A stretch of DNA of 64,000 nt from Alkalicoccus halolimnae (GTDB lineage Bacteria > Bacillota > Bacilli > Bacillales > Salisediminibacteriaceae). Below the pieces are notes generated by a model, which made no database searches, had not been told where the DNA came from, and worked only from the letters and a program-made list of their open reading frames with translations. This document shows, in pieces, positions 26,188-34,556 of this stretch. Location of the stretch: the NCBI RefSeq assembly GCF_008014775.2, contig NZ_CP144914.1, forward strand, positions 3,224,001-3,288,000, in the 5' to 3' direction. The position numbers and the translations under genes were made by a program. Each line of letters starts with the position of its first letter. Position 1 is the first letter of the stretch.

Positions 26188-27840
26188 TCATTTCTCCTTT
26201 TCTGCACTGCTCCATGCGCCGCCGCGCCTTGAATCGGCAGCGCCGTGCACTGTTTTTGATTCCTGTTCGATAAACAGTCCGTTTATGCTTCCGAACTGGA
26301 TCGGGCTGCTTTCTGCGATGAGCTTTTCTCCCGCTTCGGGCTTCATTTCAAAGCCTTCTTCGGTGTAAAACGTATCTTCAAACACGTCCAGATAAAAACG
26401 CGGGGCATCGACTGCTTTCTGAAACGTTTCTTCAAACACGACCGCCCTCGTCAGCACCTGGGTGACGACAGAGGGAATCCGCCTGCCGCCGGCGCTTCCG
26501 ATACCGATGACCGGTCTCCCTTCATAGGAAAGGATGCTCGGCACCATGTAGCTGTTCGAGCGCTTTCCTTTTTCGGGACTGTTTGGAGAATCTTCGGAAG
26601 AGCTGAAATTACGCAGCTGATTCGTCATGAAAAAACCGTTCGTATAGATACCGTCACCGAAAAAGTTGCTGATCGTATTTGTAAAAGAAACCATCGTTCC
26701 GTCGTCATCGACAATGACGGCGTGGGTCGTATTCTGATGATTGTCTTCATCTGCTTTTGTGACGAGCGGCGACTGGAAGTCCTCCTGAAGCGTTCCCGGC
26801 TCAATCGTAGCCGCGAGCTCCTTCATATGATCCTCCTCAACCAGCTTCTCTTCCGGGACGTCCGTAAAGGCAGGGTCACCTACATACTCCTGATGCTCTT
26901 TGTGCGCACGCCGGTTCGTTTCGCCGAGCGCATACGCGAGCTGCTCCGGGTCCCCTTCTGCTGAAGTAAGGTCAAGCAGCTCCGTCACTTCAAGAGACTG
27001 AATGAACATCGCTCCGCCTGAAGGAGCAGGCGGGGCGTACACGTCGTAGCCGTAGAAATTTCCTTTCACCGGCGTTTTTTCCAGCACATCGTAGGAAGCA
27101 AAGTCTTCTTCTTCAAGACCGCCGACGTCTTCCGCGACGCTTCCCGCCAGGTCTCCTTCATAAAACGCTTCTGCTCCTTCGTCGGCAATCGTCTGCATCG
27201 TTTCCGCCAGCTCCTCCTGCTTGAACTGCTCCCCTTCACGAAGCGGTGTCCCTTCCGGATAAAACTGCGGAAGTTCTTTGACCGGCAGCCGGTAGGAGGA
27301 GGCGGTCAACCGTTTTTCAAGCACCTCATCAACGGTAAACCCTTCTTCTGCCAGATCGATCGACGGTTTAATCAGTTCTTTTATCGACAGACTGCCGAAG
27401 TCGGCGTGCACCTTCTCCATTCCAGCCGCAAAACCGGGAACCCCTGCGCCGCTGTCCGGCACCGGTCCGCTTTCCGGAGCGATTGTGCGGTAGTCGTAGA
27501 CTTCCGGTTCTTCCTCCGGTTCCTGGACGAGCATGACGCCTCCCCCTCCGATACCGGAAGAGTGAGGTTCGAGCGTACCGAGCGCATAGCTGACCGCGAC
27601 GGCCGCATCCACAGCTGTCCCGCCCTCATCGAGCACGTCCATACCGATTTCCGTCGCCTGTGGATGGTCGGATGAGACTCCGTATTCATACGCTCCGTCC
27701 GCTTCGGATTCCGCCTTCTCTTCTTCTTTCGCAGGATTGGGAATCCGGGTGTCTTCCGAGTCCGAAGAAAGGCCGGTGAACCCATACACTGCTCCCGCCA
27801 GAGCAAGCGCAAGTACTGTCCATCCACCGTACTTCTTCAT
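26188..27840 (-). CDS. Gamma-glutamyltransferase of the CapD/PgsD type
   Basis: The protein has 550 residues. An N-terminal anchor or signal segment (GWTVLALALAGAVYGFTGL) shows it acts outside the cell. Ggt motifs are GMDVLDEGGTAVDAAVAVSY, EPHSSGIGGGGVML and DYRTIAPESGP, then NTTHAVIVDDDGTMVSFTNT with the autoprocessing nucleophile threonine, then IGIGSAGGRRIPS. The start is ATG 27838-27840 (ATG 27844-27846 overlaps the pgsA stop). It is the fourth gene of a pgsB-pgsC-pgsA operon, the position of capD in Bacillus anthracis. There CapD cleaves poly-gamma-glutamate and transfers it to peptidoglycan; the same anchoring or trimming role is likely here. Confidence 0.93.
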   Translation of the reverse strand: MKKYGGWTVLALALAGAVYGFTGLSSDSEDTRIPNPAKEEEKAESEADGAYEYGVSSDHPQATEIGMDVLDEGGTAVDAAVAVSYALGTLEPHSSGIGGGGVMLVQEPEEEPEVYDYRTIAPESGPVPDSGAGVPGFAAGMEKVHADFGSLSIKELIKPSIDLAEEGFTVDEVLEKRLTASSYRLPVKELPQFYPEGTPLREGEQFKQEELAETMQTIADEGAEAFYEGDLAGSVAEDVGGLEEEDFASYDVLEKTPVKGNFYGYDVYAPPAPSGGAMFIQSLEVTELLDLTSAEGDPEQLAYALGETNRRAHKEHQEYVGDPAFTDVPEEKLVEEDHMKELAATIEPGTLQEDFQSPLVTKADEDNHQNTTHAVIVDDDGTMVSFTNTISNFFGDGIYTNGFFMTNQLRNFSSSEDSPNSPEKGKRSNSYMVPSILSYEGRPVIGIGSAGGRRIPSVVTQVLTRAVVFEETFQKAVDAPRFYLDVFEDTFYTEEGFEMKPEAGEKLIAESSPIQFGSINGLFIEQESKTVHGAADSRRGGAWSSAEKEK

Positions 27841-27845
27841 CGTCA

Positions 27846-29003
27846 TCACCTCTCGATTGTTTTCGTCAGCTTATCGTCTTCCCTGTCCCATTCTTCCGTA
27901 AATGACGAACCGTAGATAAATTCTTCCGTCAGCTGGCTGTAGATTTTGTCCTGCCGATAGCGGTTCGTCACCTGCCGCGGCTGCGCTTCTTCGATATACA
28001 TCGGATGAATTTCAAGTTTAATTTCCTCTTCTGATAAGCGGTACTGCAGTACGGCTGTTTCTTTCGTCATCGACCACCCCTGGTCAAAGACAAAGTTTCC
28101 AAGACTGTAGGCAATCACCGCATCATCATGAACTTCTATCGGCTGCAGAACGTGCGGATGGTGCCCGGCGATGACGTCCGCTCCTGCTTCGACCATCGCA
28201 TGCGCCAGTTCCCGCTGCCGCGGATGGACGGAATTATCGTACTCCTCCCCCCAGTGCGCATGTACGATGACAACGTCTGCGTTCGCTTCGGCTTCGCGGA
28301 TATCCGGCACGAAATATTCGGCCTTCATCGGAACGACGCCTTCCTGATAAGTCGTTGCTTCCCGTTCTTCGGTCATATAGGCGTCGTTAAATCCGAGCGT
28401 CGCTACGGTAAGGCCGTTGACCTCTTCATACTGAACCTCCCGGGCTTCGTCGATATTGATTCCTGCCCCGACCGTCTCCAGTTCCTGTTCATTAAATGTT
28501 TCCAGCGTATCGAATACGCCGTTGGTGCCGTAATCGGACAGGTGGTTATTGGCAAGATTCACGTTCGTAAATCCGGCGTCTTTCAGCTTCTTCACCGATT
28601 CCGGACCGGTATGAAGCTTGACCGATTTATCAAGGCTGTCTTCTTCGTAATTTTCAAGGTCTCCATTTACGACCGGGTTTTCAAAATTACCGGTCACAAG
28701 ATCCGTTTCTTCAAACAGCGGCTTCGCTTCGGCAAACGTGTCCGCCGCTTCTTCCTCGTCCAGATTTTCGACGAAACGCCCGAGCATCATATCTCCTGTA
28801 AGACTAATAGACAGCTCTTCATCCGCTCCTGTATCGACGGGAGCCGCTCCCGGCTGTCCCGACGGCAGAAGCTGATAAACGGCTACGGCTGCGATCACCA
28901 GCACGAGCGTTATAACGGAGTCTCTGAGCGAATGTTTTTTGTGCCGCTTCATGCGGTCCAGATGTCTTTCTTTCCGGTTCCACGATTGTTTATTTTTCTT
29001 CAT
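27846..29003 (-). CDS. pgsA: Poly-gamma-glutamate synthase subunit PgsA/CapA
   Basis: The protein has 385 residues with a basic N terminus, one membrane helix (VITLVLVIAAVAVYQLL) and an extracellular metallophosphoesterase-like domain. Motifs are LSISLTGDMMLGRFVENL, VTGNFENPV, GFTNVNLANNHLSDYG, VHAHWGEEY, GADVIAGHHPHVLQPIE and VIAYSLGNFVFDQ, all diagnostic of CapA/PgsA. PgsA works with PgsB and PgsC in membrane synthesis and export of polyglutamate. It starts 18 bases after pgsC and its stop overlaps the ggt start region. Confidence 0.96.
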   Translation of the reverse strand: MKKNKQSWNRKERHLDRMKRHKKHSLRDSVITLVLVIAAVAVYQLLPSGQPGAAPVDTGADEELSISLTGDMMLGRFVENLDEEEAADTFAEAKPLFEETDLVTGNFENPVVNGDLENYEEDSLDKSVKLHTGPESVKKLKDAGFTNVNLANNHLSDYGTNGVFDTLETFNEQELETVGAGINIDEAREVQYEEVNGLTVATLGFNDAYMTEEREATTYQEGVVPMKAEYFVPDIREAEANADVVIVHAHWGEEYDNSVHPRQRELAHAMVEAGADVIAGHHPHVLQPIEVHDDAVIAYSLGNFVFDQGWSMTKETAVLQYRLSEEEIKLEIHPMYIEEAQPRQVTNRYRQDKIYSQLTEEFIYGSSFTEEWDREDDKLTKTIER

Positions 29004-29021
29004 GCTTTCTCCCCCGCTTTC

Positions 29022-29471
29022 CTACAGCCACTGATAGAGCGTAACGATCACAAAAGTAATGCCGCTCAGCACAAAGGTCGTTGTCAGCGTCGGCACGAGC
29101 CCCTGACGCTGGATCGTATTGGCAATCAGTCCCGGCACGATAACACCGATGCCGCGGAACTCCTGAATCACGAACGGCATGCCGGGATAGCTGTAGTCAA
29201 ACACCATCTTCAACGCGATCCCGACGACCATCATCGCTGCAAACTTGCGGCGGCCGTAGAGCGTGACAAACCTCCCGATCACCTGGGTGACGAGCAGGTA
29301 CGTAACGATACTGACGACGATAATGACAGCTAAAAAGAGCGGCTGATCAAACACGAGCGCCAGATACCCCGGGATGATCAATCCTGCCGGGAGCACCCCG
29401 AACTTTTCTGTAAACAACAAACTGACAAGCACTCCGACTATGAGAGCAACGTATAATTCTCCACCAAACAT
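29022..29471 (-). CDS. pgsC: Poly-gamma-glutamate synthase membrane subunit PgsC/CapC
   Basis: The protein has 149 residues, matching the family length. It is very hydrophobic with about five helices: YVALIVGVLVSLLFTEKFGV, LPAGLIIPGYLALV, LAVIIVVSIVTYLLV and the C-terminal TFVLSGITFVIVTLYQWL. The sequences LFTEKxGxxPAGLIxPGYLAL are typical of PgsC. It begins within the pgsB stop (TAATG), so the two are translationally coupled, as in other pgs operons. Confidence 0.96.
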   Translation of the reverse strand: MFGGELYVALIVGVLVSLLFTEKFGVLPAGLIIPGYLALVFDQPLFLAVIIVVSIVTYLLVTQVIGRFVTLYGRRKFAAMMVVGIALKMVFDYSYPGMPFVIQEFRGIGVIVPGLIANTIQRQGLVPTLTTTFVLSGITFVIVTLYQWL

Positions 29472-30700
29472 TACTGTACCTCCGCTAATTTTTCTGTTTC
29501 GAGCTCCTGCTCGTCCCGTTTTTTCATCATTTCTTCAAACTCATGAATCAACGGCTCGCCCATTCCGTGAATGTTGCCGATGCCGTAAATAGTCCTGTTT
29601 TTCAAAAACGGCTGCAGTTCTTCCACAACCTCTTCGATATTCTTATCGGCCAGATCCAGCACCTGGCCTGCTTTAATCGTTCCGGCGTGGCACGCTTTTA
29701 CAATCGGGTCGGTGACCGAGCCGATCAAGACAAGATTCGCCGTCGGCAGATAGGGCAGTACGTCTGACGCAAACTGCTCCGTACGCTCCACCCGGTCTTC
29801 CCGGCAGTTAACGATGATCACTGGATCCTGTACCGGAAAGCCGAGCTGTTCCACCCGCTTCCATATATTAATCGTCGACGTCGCGTCGTTCGCCGCGAAG
29901 CCGTTGACGAAGTGCGACGGTTCTTTCGTGTCGCCGACTGTGAGAATTTTCATCGATCCCGGATCCGGCCACGCCTGGAGCATGCCTTTTTCGGCCACGG
30001 CCCGATCGATGCCGAGCGCTTCCGCTACGGCGAACCCGAGGGCCGCATTTTCCGGAAAGACCATATAGGGAAACTTCTTCAAATACGCTTCCGTGACATT
30101 ATCGGCTTCAATCACTTTCACTGTCGATTTCCGCTCTTCGGCAATTTTCGTATAATACTCCACGTAGGGACTCTCATTAATGATCAAATGGCCGTTGTAG
30201 GGAATCGTGCCGGCAAAAGCTTCCGCCACGTGATCGAGCGTCGGGCCGAGCACTTCCATATGGTCATGCAGGACGTTGACGATCAGTACGATATTCGCCT
30301 GCAGCATCTCCTCCTGGAACACTTCCTGATAATCCGGATTTACCGCCATGCATTCGCTGACGAGCGCATCGGCTTTTTTATCGGCAGACGTCTGGATCAC
30401 CTTTTTCTGCTCACCGATATTCGGCCCTTCCAGGCGGCGCTTGATCGGCGTTTCTTCGTCTTCAAACCAGTAAAGCATCCGCGCATCGGTTCCTGTCGTT
30501 TTGCCGACGGTGCGGTAGCCTGCTTCCTGGAGAATGCCGGTGACGAGTCTTGTCACGGTCGATTTCCCGCGCACCCCGTTCACGTTAATTCTCACCGGCA
30601 CTTTCTCCAGCGCTTTCGCATGCTTCTTTCGTTCCCGGACACCCAAAAATAAAATAACCGCAAAAATGACAGCTGTTACAATCAGCTCTGTTTCCCACAT
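29471..30700 (-). CDS. pgsB: Poly-gamma-glutamate synthase ligase subunit PgsB/CapB
   Basis: The protein has 409 residues. ATG 30698-30700 follows GGAGGGTACT; upstream in-frame codons lack a site. An N-terminal membrane helix (ELIVTAVIFAVILFLGV) precedes a Mur-ligase-like ATP domain: VNGVRGKSTVTRLV is the P-loop, followed by TTGTDARML, VSECMAVNPDYQEV, LIVNVLHDHMEVLGPT and VNCREDRVERTEQF. It uses ATP to form an acylphosphate and extend the gamma-linked glutamate chain. It is the first gene of the operon; a hairpin with a T run in its leader at 30749-30780 could act as attenuator. Confidence 0.96.
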   Translation of the reverse strand: MWETELIVTAVIFAVILFLGVRERKKHAKALEKVPVRINVNGVRGKSTVTRLVTGILQEAGYRTVGKTTGTDARMLYWFEDEETPIKRRLEGPNIGEQKKVIQTSADKKADALVSECMAVNPDYQEVFQEEMLQANIVLIVNVLHDHMEVLGPTLDHVAEAFAGTIPYNGHLIINESPYVEYYTKIAEERKSTVKVIEADNVTEAYLKKFPYMVFPENAALGFAVAEALGIDRAVAEKGMLQAWPDPGSMKILTVGDTKEPSHFVNGFAANDATSTINIWKRVEQLGFPVQDPVIIVNCREDRVERTEQFASDVLPYLPTANLVLIGSVTDPIVKACHAGTIKAGQVLDLADKNIEEVVEELQPFLKNRTIYGIGNIHGMGEPLIHEFEEMMKKRDEQELETEKLAEVQ

Positions 30701-30748
30701 AGTACCCTCCGTGTTTGTTTCTTTATTTTTACTGCACCTTTTCCGCAC

Positions 30749-30780
30749 AAAAAAGATGCTCCTTTTTGATGAGAGCGATC
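30749..30780 (-). promoter_or_regulatory. Possible attenuator hairpin in the pgsB leader
   Basis: On the minus strand GATCGCTC, a 10-base loop, GGAGCATC and TTTTTT: a stem of 7-8 pairs with one bulged C and a T6 run, ending about 48 bases before the pgsB start. No minus-strand gene lies upstream within 900 bases, so a terminator here would act on the pgs leader itself. The stem is modest. Confidence 0.4.
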
Positions 30781-30934
30781 ACCCGATCCTCCCTAACCTG
30801 CAGCAACATAAAATAGAAATTATTTACATCATTAACACTTATTAGTTTTAAACAGTTTCTTTCGTCTTTTATTTTCACAACTTCAGTATGCTAACACGCA
30901 GGACTTTTCTTGTATACATACCGATAGTCACACG

Positions 30935-30970
30935 AAAAAAGCCGGCGGTAGTTTCCGCCGGCTGTCTTTT
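30935..30970. terminator. Strong bidirectional terminator-like hairpin
   Basis: AAAAAA, GCCGGCGG, loop TAGTTT, CCGCCGGC, then TGTCTTTT: a perfect 8-bp GC stem with A and T runs on the two sides. It lies 235 bases upstream of pgsB in a 926-base gap (30701-31626) whose only other features are the pgsB leader hairpin and the 21-bp array. Confidence 0.75.
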
Positions 30971-31249
30971 AAAAAGGTATTCTGCTTGATTTTGTTTAAA
31001 ATGAGGGAAAATAGTCCTTTTTTGAGAACAATTATATACTTTATAGTGAACATTATAACTTCAATAAATGTTTCCATTCAACGATTTCTCATCATTGTTG
31101 TGTTTTTTAATTGTTTTGTAATGGGATCTTAACATAGAAGAAGGTTGATGAGGTTATTTCCGGGGGCGCAGAGGCTCCAACCGGCGTTTCGGAGACTGTT
31201 TCCGCAAATCAGGGCTCTGCTGCCGGGACTGGAGAAGCATGAGAGGGGG

Positions 31250-31391
31250 AATTCCGCCGCTTCTTCCCGCATTTCTGCCACTTCTCGCGTTAATTCCACC
31301 GCTCGCGGGCATAATTCCGCCATTTCTCCCCTTATTTCTGCCACTCGCCAATAATTCTTCCATTTCCCCCGATAATTCTGCCACTTCTCAT
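31250..31391. repeat. 21-bp tandem repeat array 1
   Basis: About seven head-to-tail units of 21 bases (one of 19). Each starts A(A/T)TTC(C/T)(G/A)CC: AATTCCGCCGCTTCTTCC, ATTTCTGCCACTTCTCGC, AATTCCACCGCTCGCGGG, AATTCCGCCATTTCTCCC, ATTTCTGCCACTCGCC, AATTCTTCCATTTCCCCC, AATTCTGCCACTTCTC. The same family is found at 36102-36225 and 43712-43853. No unique spacers separate units, so it is not CRISPR. Confidence 0.85.
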
Positions 31392-31626
31392 AGGTGCGCG
31401 ATCATTCGCACACACCCCTTACTCCAATACTTGGCTTGCACCGGAAGTGTGTCTCTTTCATTTCTTCTGTAAAGAAATTTCAGCTGACTGCATATTTTTT
31501 CAGTCCCCTTCTCCACTCCAGCCGTACTTTTTATCACGAGAATTGTTATACTAAACGTTAAGGAATCTTCTTGGACTCCTTACATAGAAGAAACCAGGGT
31601 AACCATGATTCAGAGCGAAACGGGGG

Positions 31627-32547
31627 ATGACAGTGAAATCCAGATATGTATCCTATGATGAAGAATCGCTGAAAGTCTTAAAAGCGGTCGCAAACAAGCA
31701 CCGGCTGGAAATTCTGCGTATATTGAGCTTCCGCCCTCATAACGTCAATGAACTGGCAGAGAAATTGAACCTGCCTTTTTCGACGACGGCCACGAACGTA
31801 AAAAAGCTCGAGGACGTTAATTTGATATCGACGGAGCTCGTCCCGGGGCGGGGAACACAGAAAGTGAACGCCAAAAACTACGACCGGATTATTCTCGATC
31901 TTTTTGAGAAAGACACCGAATACAGCGAGAAGCAGATCTTTATCGATATGCCGATCGGTGAATACTTTGACTGCGACATTCATCCGAACTGCGGTCTTGT
32001 CGGGTTGAAAGATTATATCGGCGAGCAGGATGATCCGCGTGCGTTTTATGAGCCCGGCCGAAGAGATGCCGAACTTCTCTTCATGCGCCATGGGTTCGTC
32101 GAGTACCGCTTTCAGAACAAAATTCCTGACGGGTCGAAACCAAAAGAAATCGAAATCGCAGCGGAACTGTGCTCAGAGGCTCCGAATCATAAGCTTGACT
32201 GGCCGTCCGACATTACAGTTTGGGTAAACGGAGTCGAAGTCGGAACGTGGACTTCTCCGAGCGACTACGGCGGCACCCGCGGACTGCTTACTCCTGCCTG
32301 GTGGCACACAAATTATACGCAGTACGGCATGCTGAAGCGGTGGAAAATCACGCAGGAAGGCTGCTTTATCGACGGCAGCAGTCAAAGCACGGAAACGAAT
32401 ATCGATACGCTTCATTTGGAAAAGCACCCTTTTATATCAATTAAAATAGGAATAAAAGATCAGGCAGAAAACAAAGGCGGCTTTAATTTATTCGGACGCA
32501 GGTTCGGAAATTATGAACAAGGCATACAGATGACGGTGAACCTCTAG
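31627..32547 (+). CDS. ArsR-like winged-helix regulator with C-terminal sensor domain
   Basis: The protein has 306 residues. Residues about 12-75 form a winged helix: LKAVANKHRLEILRILSFRP, NVNELAEKLNLPFSTTATNV and KKLEDVNLISTELVPGRGTQ, as in ArsR-type repressors. The long remainder (about 100-306) is beta-rich, with VEYRFQNKIPDGSKPKEIEI, DWPSDITVWVNGVEVGTW and GGFNLFGRRFGNYEQGIQMT. The VWVNGVEVGTW part is reminiscent of carbohydrate-binding jelly-roll folds; I infer a sugar-sensing domain. ATG 31627 has the GGGGG site immediately adjacent; GTG 31633 (six-base spacing) may be the true start. It is followed by its own terminator and lies upstream of GH2 and symporter genes, which it probably regulates. 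Confidence 0.75.
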   Translation: MTVKSRYVSYDEESLKVLKAVANKHRLEILRILSFRPHNVNELAEKLNLPFSTTATNVKKLEDVNLISTELVPGRGTQKVNAKNYDRIILDLFEKDTEYSEKQIFIDMPIGEYFDCDIHPNCGLVGLKDYIGEQDDPRAFYEPGRRDAELLFMRHGFVEYRFQNKIPDGSKPKEIEIAAELCSEAPNHKLDWPSDITVWVNGVEVGTWTSPSDYGGTRGLLTPAWWHTNYTQYGMLKRWKITQEGCFIDGSSQSTETNIDTLHLEKHPFISIKIGIKDQAENKGGFNLFGRRFGNYEQGIQMTVNL

Positions 32548-32563
32548 GGTTTCACCGTTTTTT
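32533..32563 (+). terminator. Terminator overlapping the end of the regulator gene
   Basis: ACGGTGAACC, a 4-6-base loop across the stop codon, GGTTTCACCGT and a TTTTTT run. The left arm is inside the last codons of the regulator. Confidence 0.85.
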
Positions 32564-32624
32564 CTGCATATAGGACAAAAGGAGTTATCTGAAAACTTTT
32601 AAAAAAGAAGGTTGTTTATTACTT

Positions 32625-32638
32625 TAAAAGCGGTTACA
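32625..32638 (+). promoter_or_regulatory. Candidate catabolite-responsive (cre) site upstream of GH2 gene
   Basis: TAAAAGCGGTTACA matches 12 of 14 positions of the Bacillus cre consensus TGWAARCGYTWNCW, 97 bases before the GH2 start. A CcpA site here would fit a sugar-utilisation operon. Confidence 0.45.
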
Positions 32639-32677
32639 ATAAATTCACGCCCAATGAAGGCGCTTTATTTTTAGTTA

Positions 32678-32701
32678 TTATTACTCTTTTAATAGTAATA
32701 A
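32678..32701 (+). promoter_or_regulatory. Perfect inverted repeat, candidate operator
   Basis: TTATTACT, an 8-base spacer, AGTAATAA: an exact 8-bp dyad ending 34 bases before the GH2 start codon. Its position and symmetry suit a dimeric winged-helix repressor such as the one encoded upstream. Confidence 0.5.
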
Positions 32702-32734
32702 AACCATAATTACGGAAATGAAAGGCGGATGAAC

Positions 32735-34537
32735 ATGGCTCTCGATTTATCAAACAAACTCGGACAGAAACTCGCTCCGAACCCCCAGTTTCAAAGAGAA
32801 AGCTGGCTGGAACTGGATGGGGAGTGGCGGTTTGCCGCTGACCCAAAGGATGAGGGGAAAGCCCGGCACTGGTTTACCGGAATCCCTGAAGGTAACACGA
32901 TCCAAGTACCCTTCGTGCAGGAGAGTCAGACCGCTTCCTCTTCATCTGAAAACGCCCCGGTCGTCTGGTACGAGCGGCACGTTCAGCTGAACGAAGCACA
33001 GCAGAAAAACGTTCTTCTTCACTTCGAAGCGGTGGACTACAAAACAACGGTCTGGATCAACGGTTTTCATGCAGGAGAACACGAGGGCGGGCATACCCCT
33101 TTCACCGTTTTCTACGAGCCTGCCGCAGGCGAAGACGAGCTCCGGCTGACGATTCGCGTGGAAGACTACAACCGCACAGATCAGCCGATCGGCAAGCAGT
33201 CCTGGAAAGAGGATAACTTTTTATGCTGGTACGAACGGACGACAGGAATCTGGCAGACGGTGTGGATGGAATTTGTAAGCGATTCCTATTTGGAAAGTGT
33301 ACAGATGACGCCGGACATTGACAGCGGCCAGCTGACGGTCGAGGCATTCTGCCGTTTCCCGGAGCAGCATGCCGCCCGCAGGCAGCTGACAATAGCCGTA
33401 TACCTGCACGGGCAGCTGATAACCGAAGTAACAGTGAAAAACATTTCCAGCTTCGTGAAAACCACACTCTCAGTGGATGCGGACCTTCCCGACTTCCGGA
33501 TTGCCCCCTGGTCCCCGGAATCCCCGGAGCTGTATGACATTACTTTCACGCTCGAAGCGGACGGGGACGTCGACGAAGTCGCCAGTTATTTCGGCATGAG
33601 GCATATTTCCGTAAAACAGAATGATATCCAGCTGAACTACGAAAAATTTTACCAAAAGCTGATTCTCGATCAGGGCTATTATGCAGATACTCTCATGACG
33701 CCCCCCACCCCGGCTGCCGAGCGGGAGGATATCGAAAAAGTGAAAGCGATGGGCTTTAACGGCGTCCGCCGCCATCAGACGATCGGCTCCCACCGGTTTT
33801 TATACTTGTGCGACAAGCTGGGGCTCGTCACCTGGGCGGAAATGCCGAGCTTTTACAAGTTTCACCGGGACTCGGCCGGACGTGCTTATGCGGAGTGGCA
33901 GGAAATTATTCAAAAACACTACAACCATCCGAGCACGATTATTTACACCATTATGAATGAATCGTGGGGAGTCAATGAAGTGTATGCCAATAAGCAGCAG
34001 CAGGCGTTTGTCGATTCTCTCTACCATATGACGAAAGCGCTCGACCCGACCCGGCTCGTCATCGGCAACGACGGCTGGGAGCACACGGCAACGGACATTC
34101 TCACGATTCACGACTATACGCAGTCCCCGGAGAAAATCAGCCGGGCCTATGAGACGAAAGAGCATTTTGCAGAAGGAGCTCCGGCGCAGACGAGCAATAA
34201 ATACACGTTTGCGCAAGGGTACGCCTACGACGGGCAGCCGATTCTTTTAAGCGAGTTCGGCGGGGTCGCCTACAGCGAAAAAGAAACGCTGCACGAAAAC
34301 GACTGGGGTTACGGCGATCGTCCTGAAACGAAAGAAGCCGCATGGGAGAGAATTTCTTCTCTGATTACTGCCGTTATGAACAACGATCACTTCTGCGGGT
34401 TCTGCTATACGCAGCTTGCGGACGTGCAGCAGGAAGTAAACGGCCTGCTCACCCATGATCACCAGTATAAATTTAATCCAGATGACGTAAAGCAGCTGTT
34501 AAGTCAAAAGCACAATCGAGGATTTATTTTCGAATGA
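32735..34537 (+). CDS. Glycoside hydrolase family 2 (beta-glucuronidase/beta-galactosidase type)
   Basis: The protein has 600 residues. AAAGGCGG at 32721-32728 favours ATG 32735 over the ATG 32729 that touches it. Domain order is the GH2 one: jelly-roll sugar-binding domain (VWYERHVQL, VDYKTTVWINGFHAGEHEGG), immunoglobulin-like domain, then TIM barrel (MGFNGVRRHQTIGSHRFLYL). The acid/base is Glu409 in MNESWG and the nucleophile Glu507 in LLSEFGG. No signal peptide, so it acts in the cytoplasm on an imported glycoside. The next gene, 19 bases on, encodes a GPH-type symporter which probably brings the substrate in; beta-glucuronides or beta-galactosides are both possible. Confidence 0.92.
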   Translation: MALDLSNKLGQKLAPNPQFQRESWLELDGEWRFAADPKDEGKARHWFTGIPEGNTIQVPFVQESQTASSSSENAPVVWYERHVQLNEAQQKNVLLHFEAVDYKTTVWINGFHAGEHEGGHTPFTVFYEPAAGEDELRLTIRVEDYNRTDQPIGKQSWKEDNFLCWYERTTGIWQTVWMEFVSDSYLESVQMTPDIDSGQLTVEAFCRFPEQHAARRQLTIAVYLHGQLITEVTVKNISSFVKTTLSVDADLPDFRIAPWSPESPELYDITFTLEADGDVDEVASYFGMRHISVKQNDIQLNYEKFYQKLILDQGYYADTLMTPPTPAAEREDIEKVKAMGFNGVRRHQTIGSHRFLYLCDKLGLVTWAEMPSFYKFHRDSAGRAYAEWQEIIQKHYNHPSTIIYTIMNESWGVNEVYANKQQQAFVDSLYHMTKALDPTRLVIGNDGWEHTATDILTIHDYTQSPEKISRAYETKEHFAEGAPAQTSNKYTFAQGYAYDGQPILLSEFGGVAYSEKETLHENDWGYGDRPETKEAAWERISSLITAVMNNDHFCGFCYTQLADVQQEVNGLLTHDHQYKFNPDDVKQLLSQKHNRGFIFE

Positions 34538-34556
34538 AACGAAAGGAGCGGGGAAA

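Noticed and set aside
28128..29333. Long plus-strand open frame of 401 codons
   Set aside because: Antisense to pgsA and pgsC, both of which are clearly real.
31250..31391. CRISPR array
   Set aside because: Units are 21 bases with no unique spacers between them, and no cas genes are in the window.
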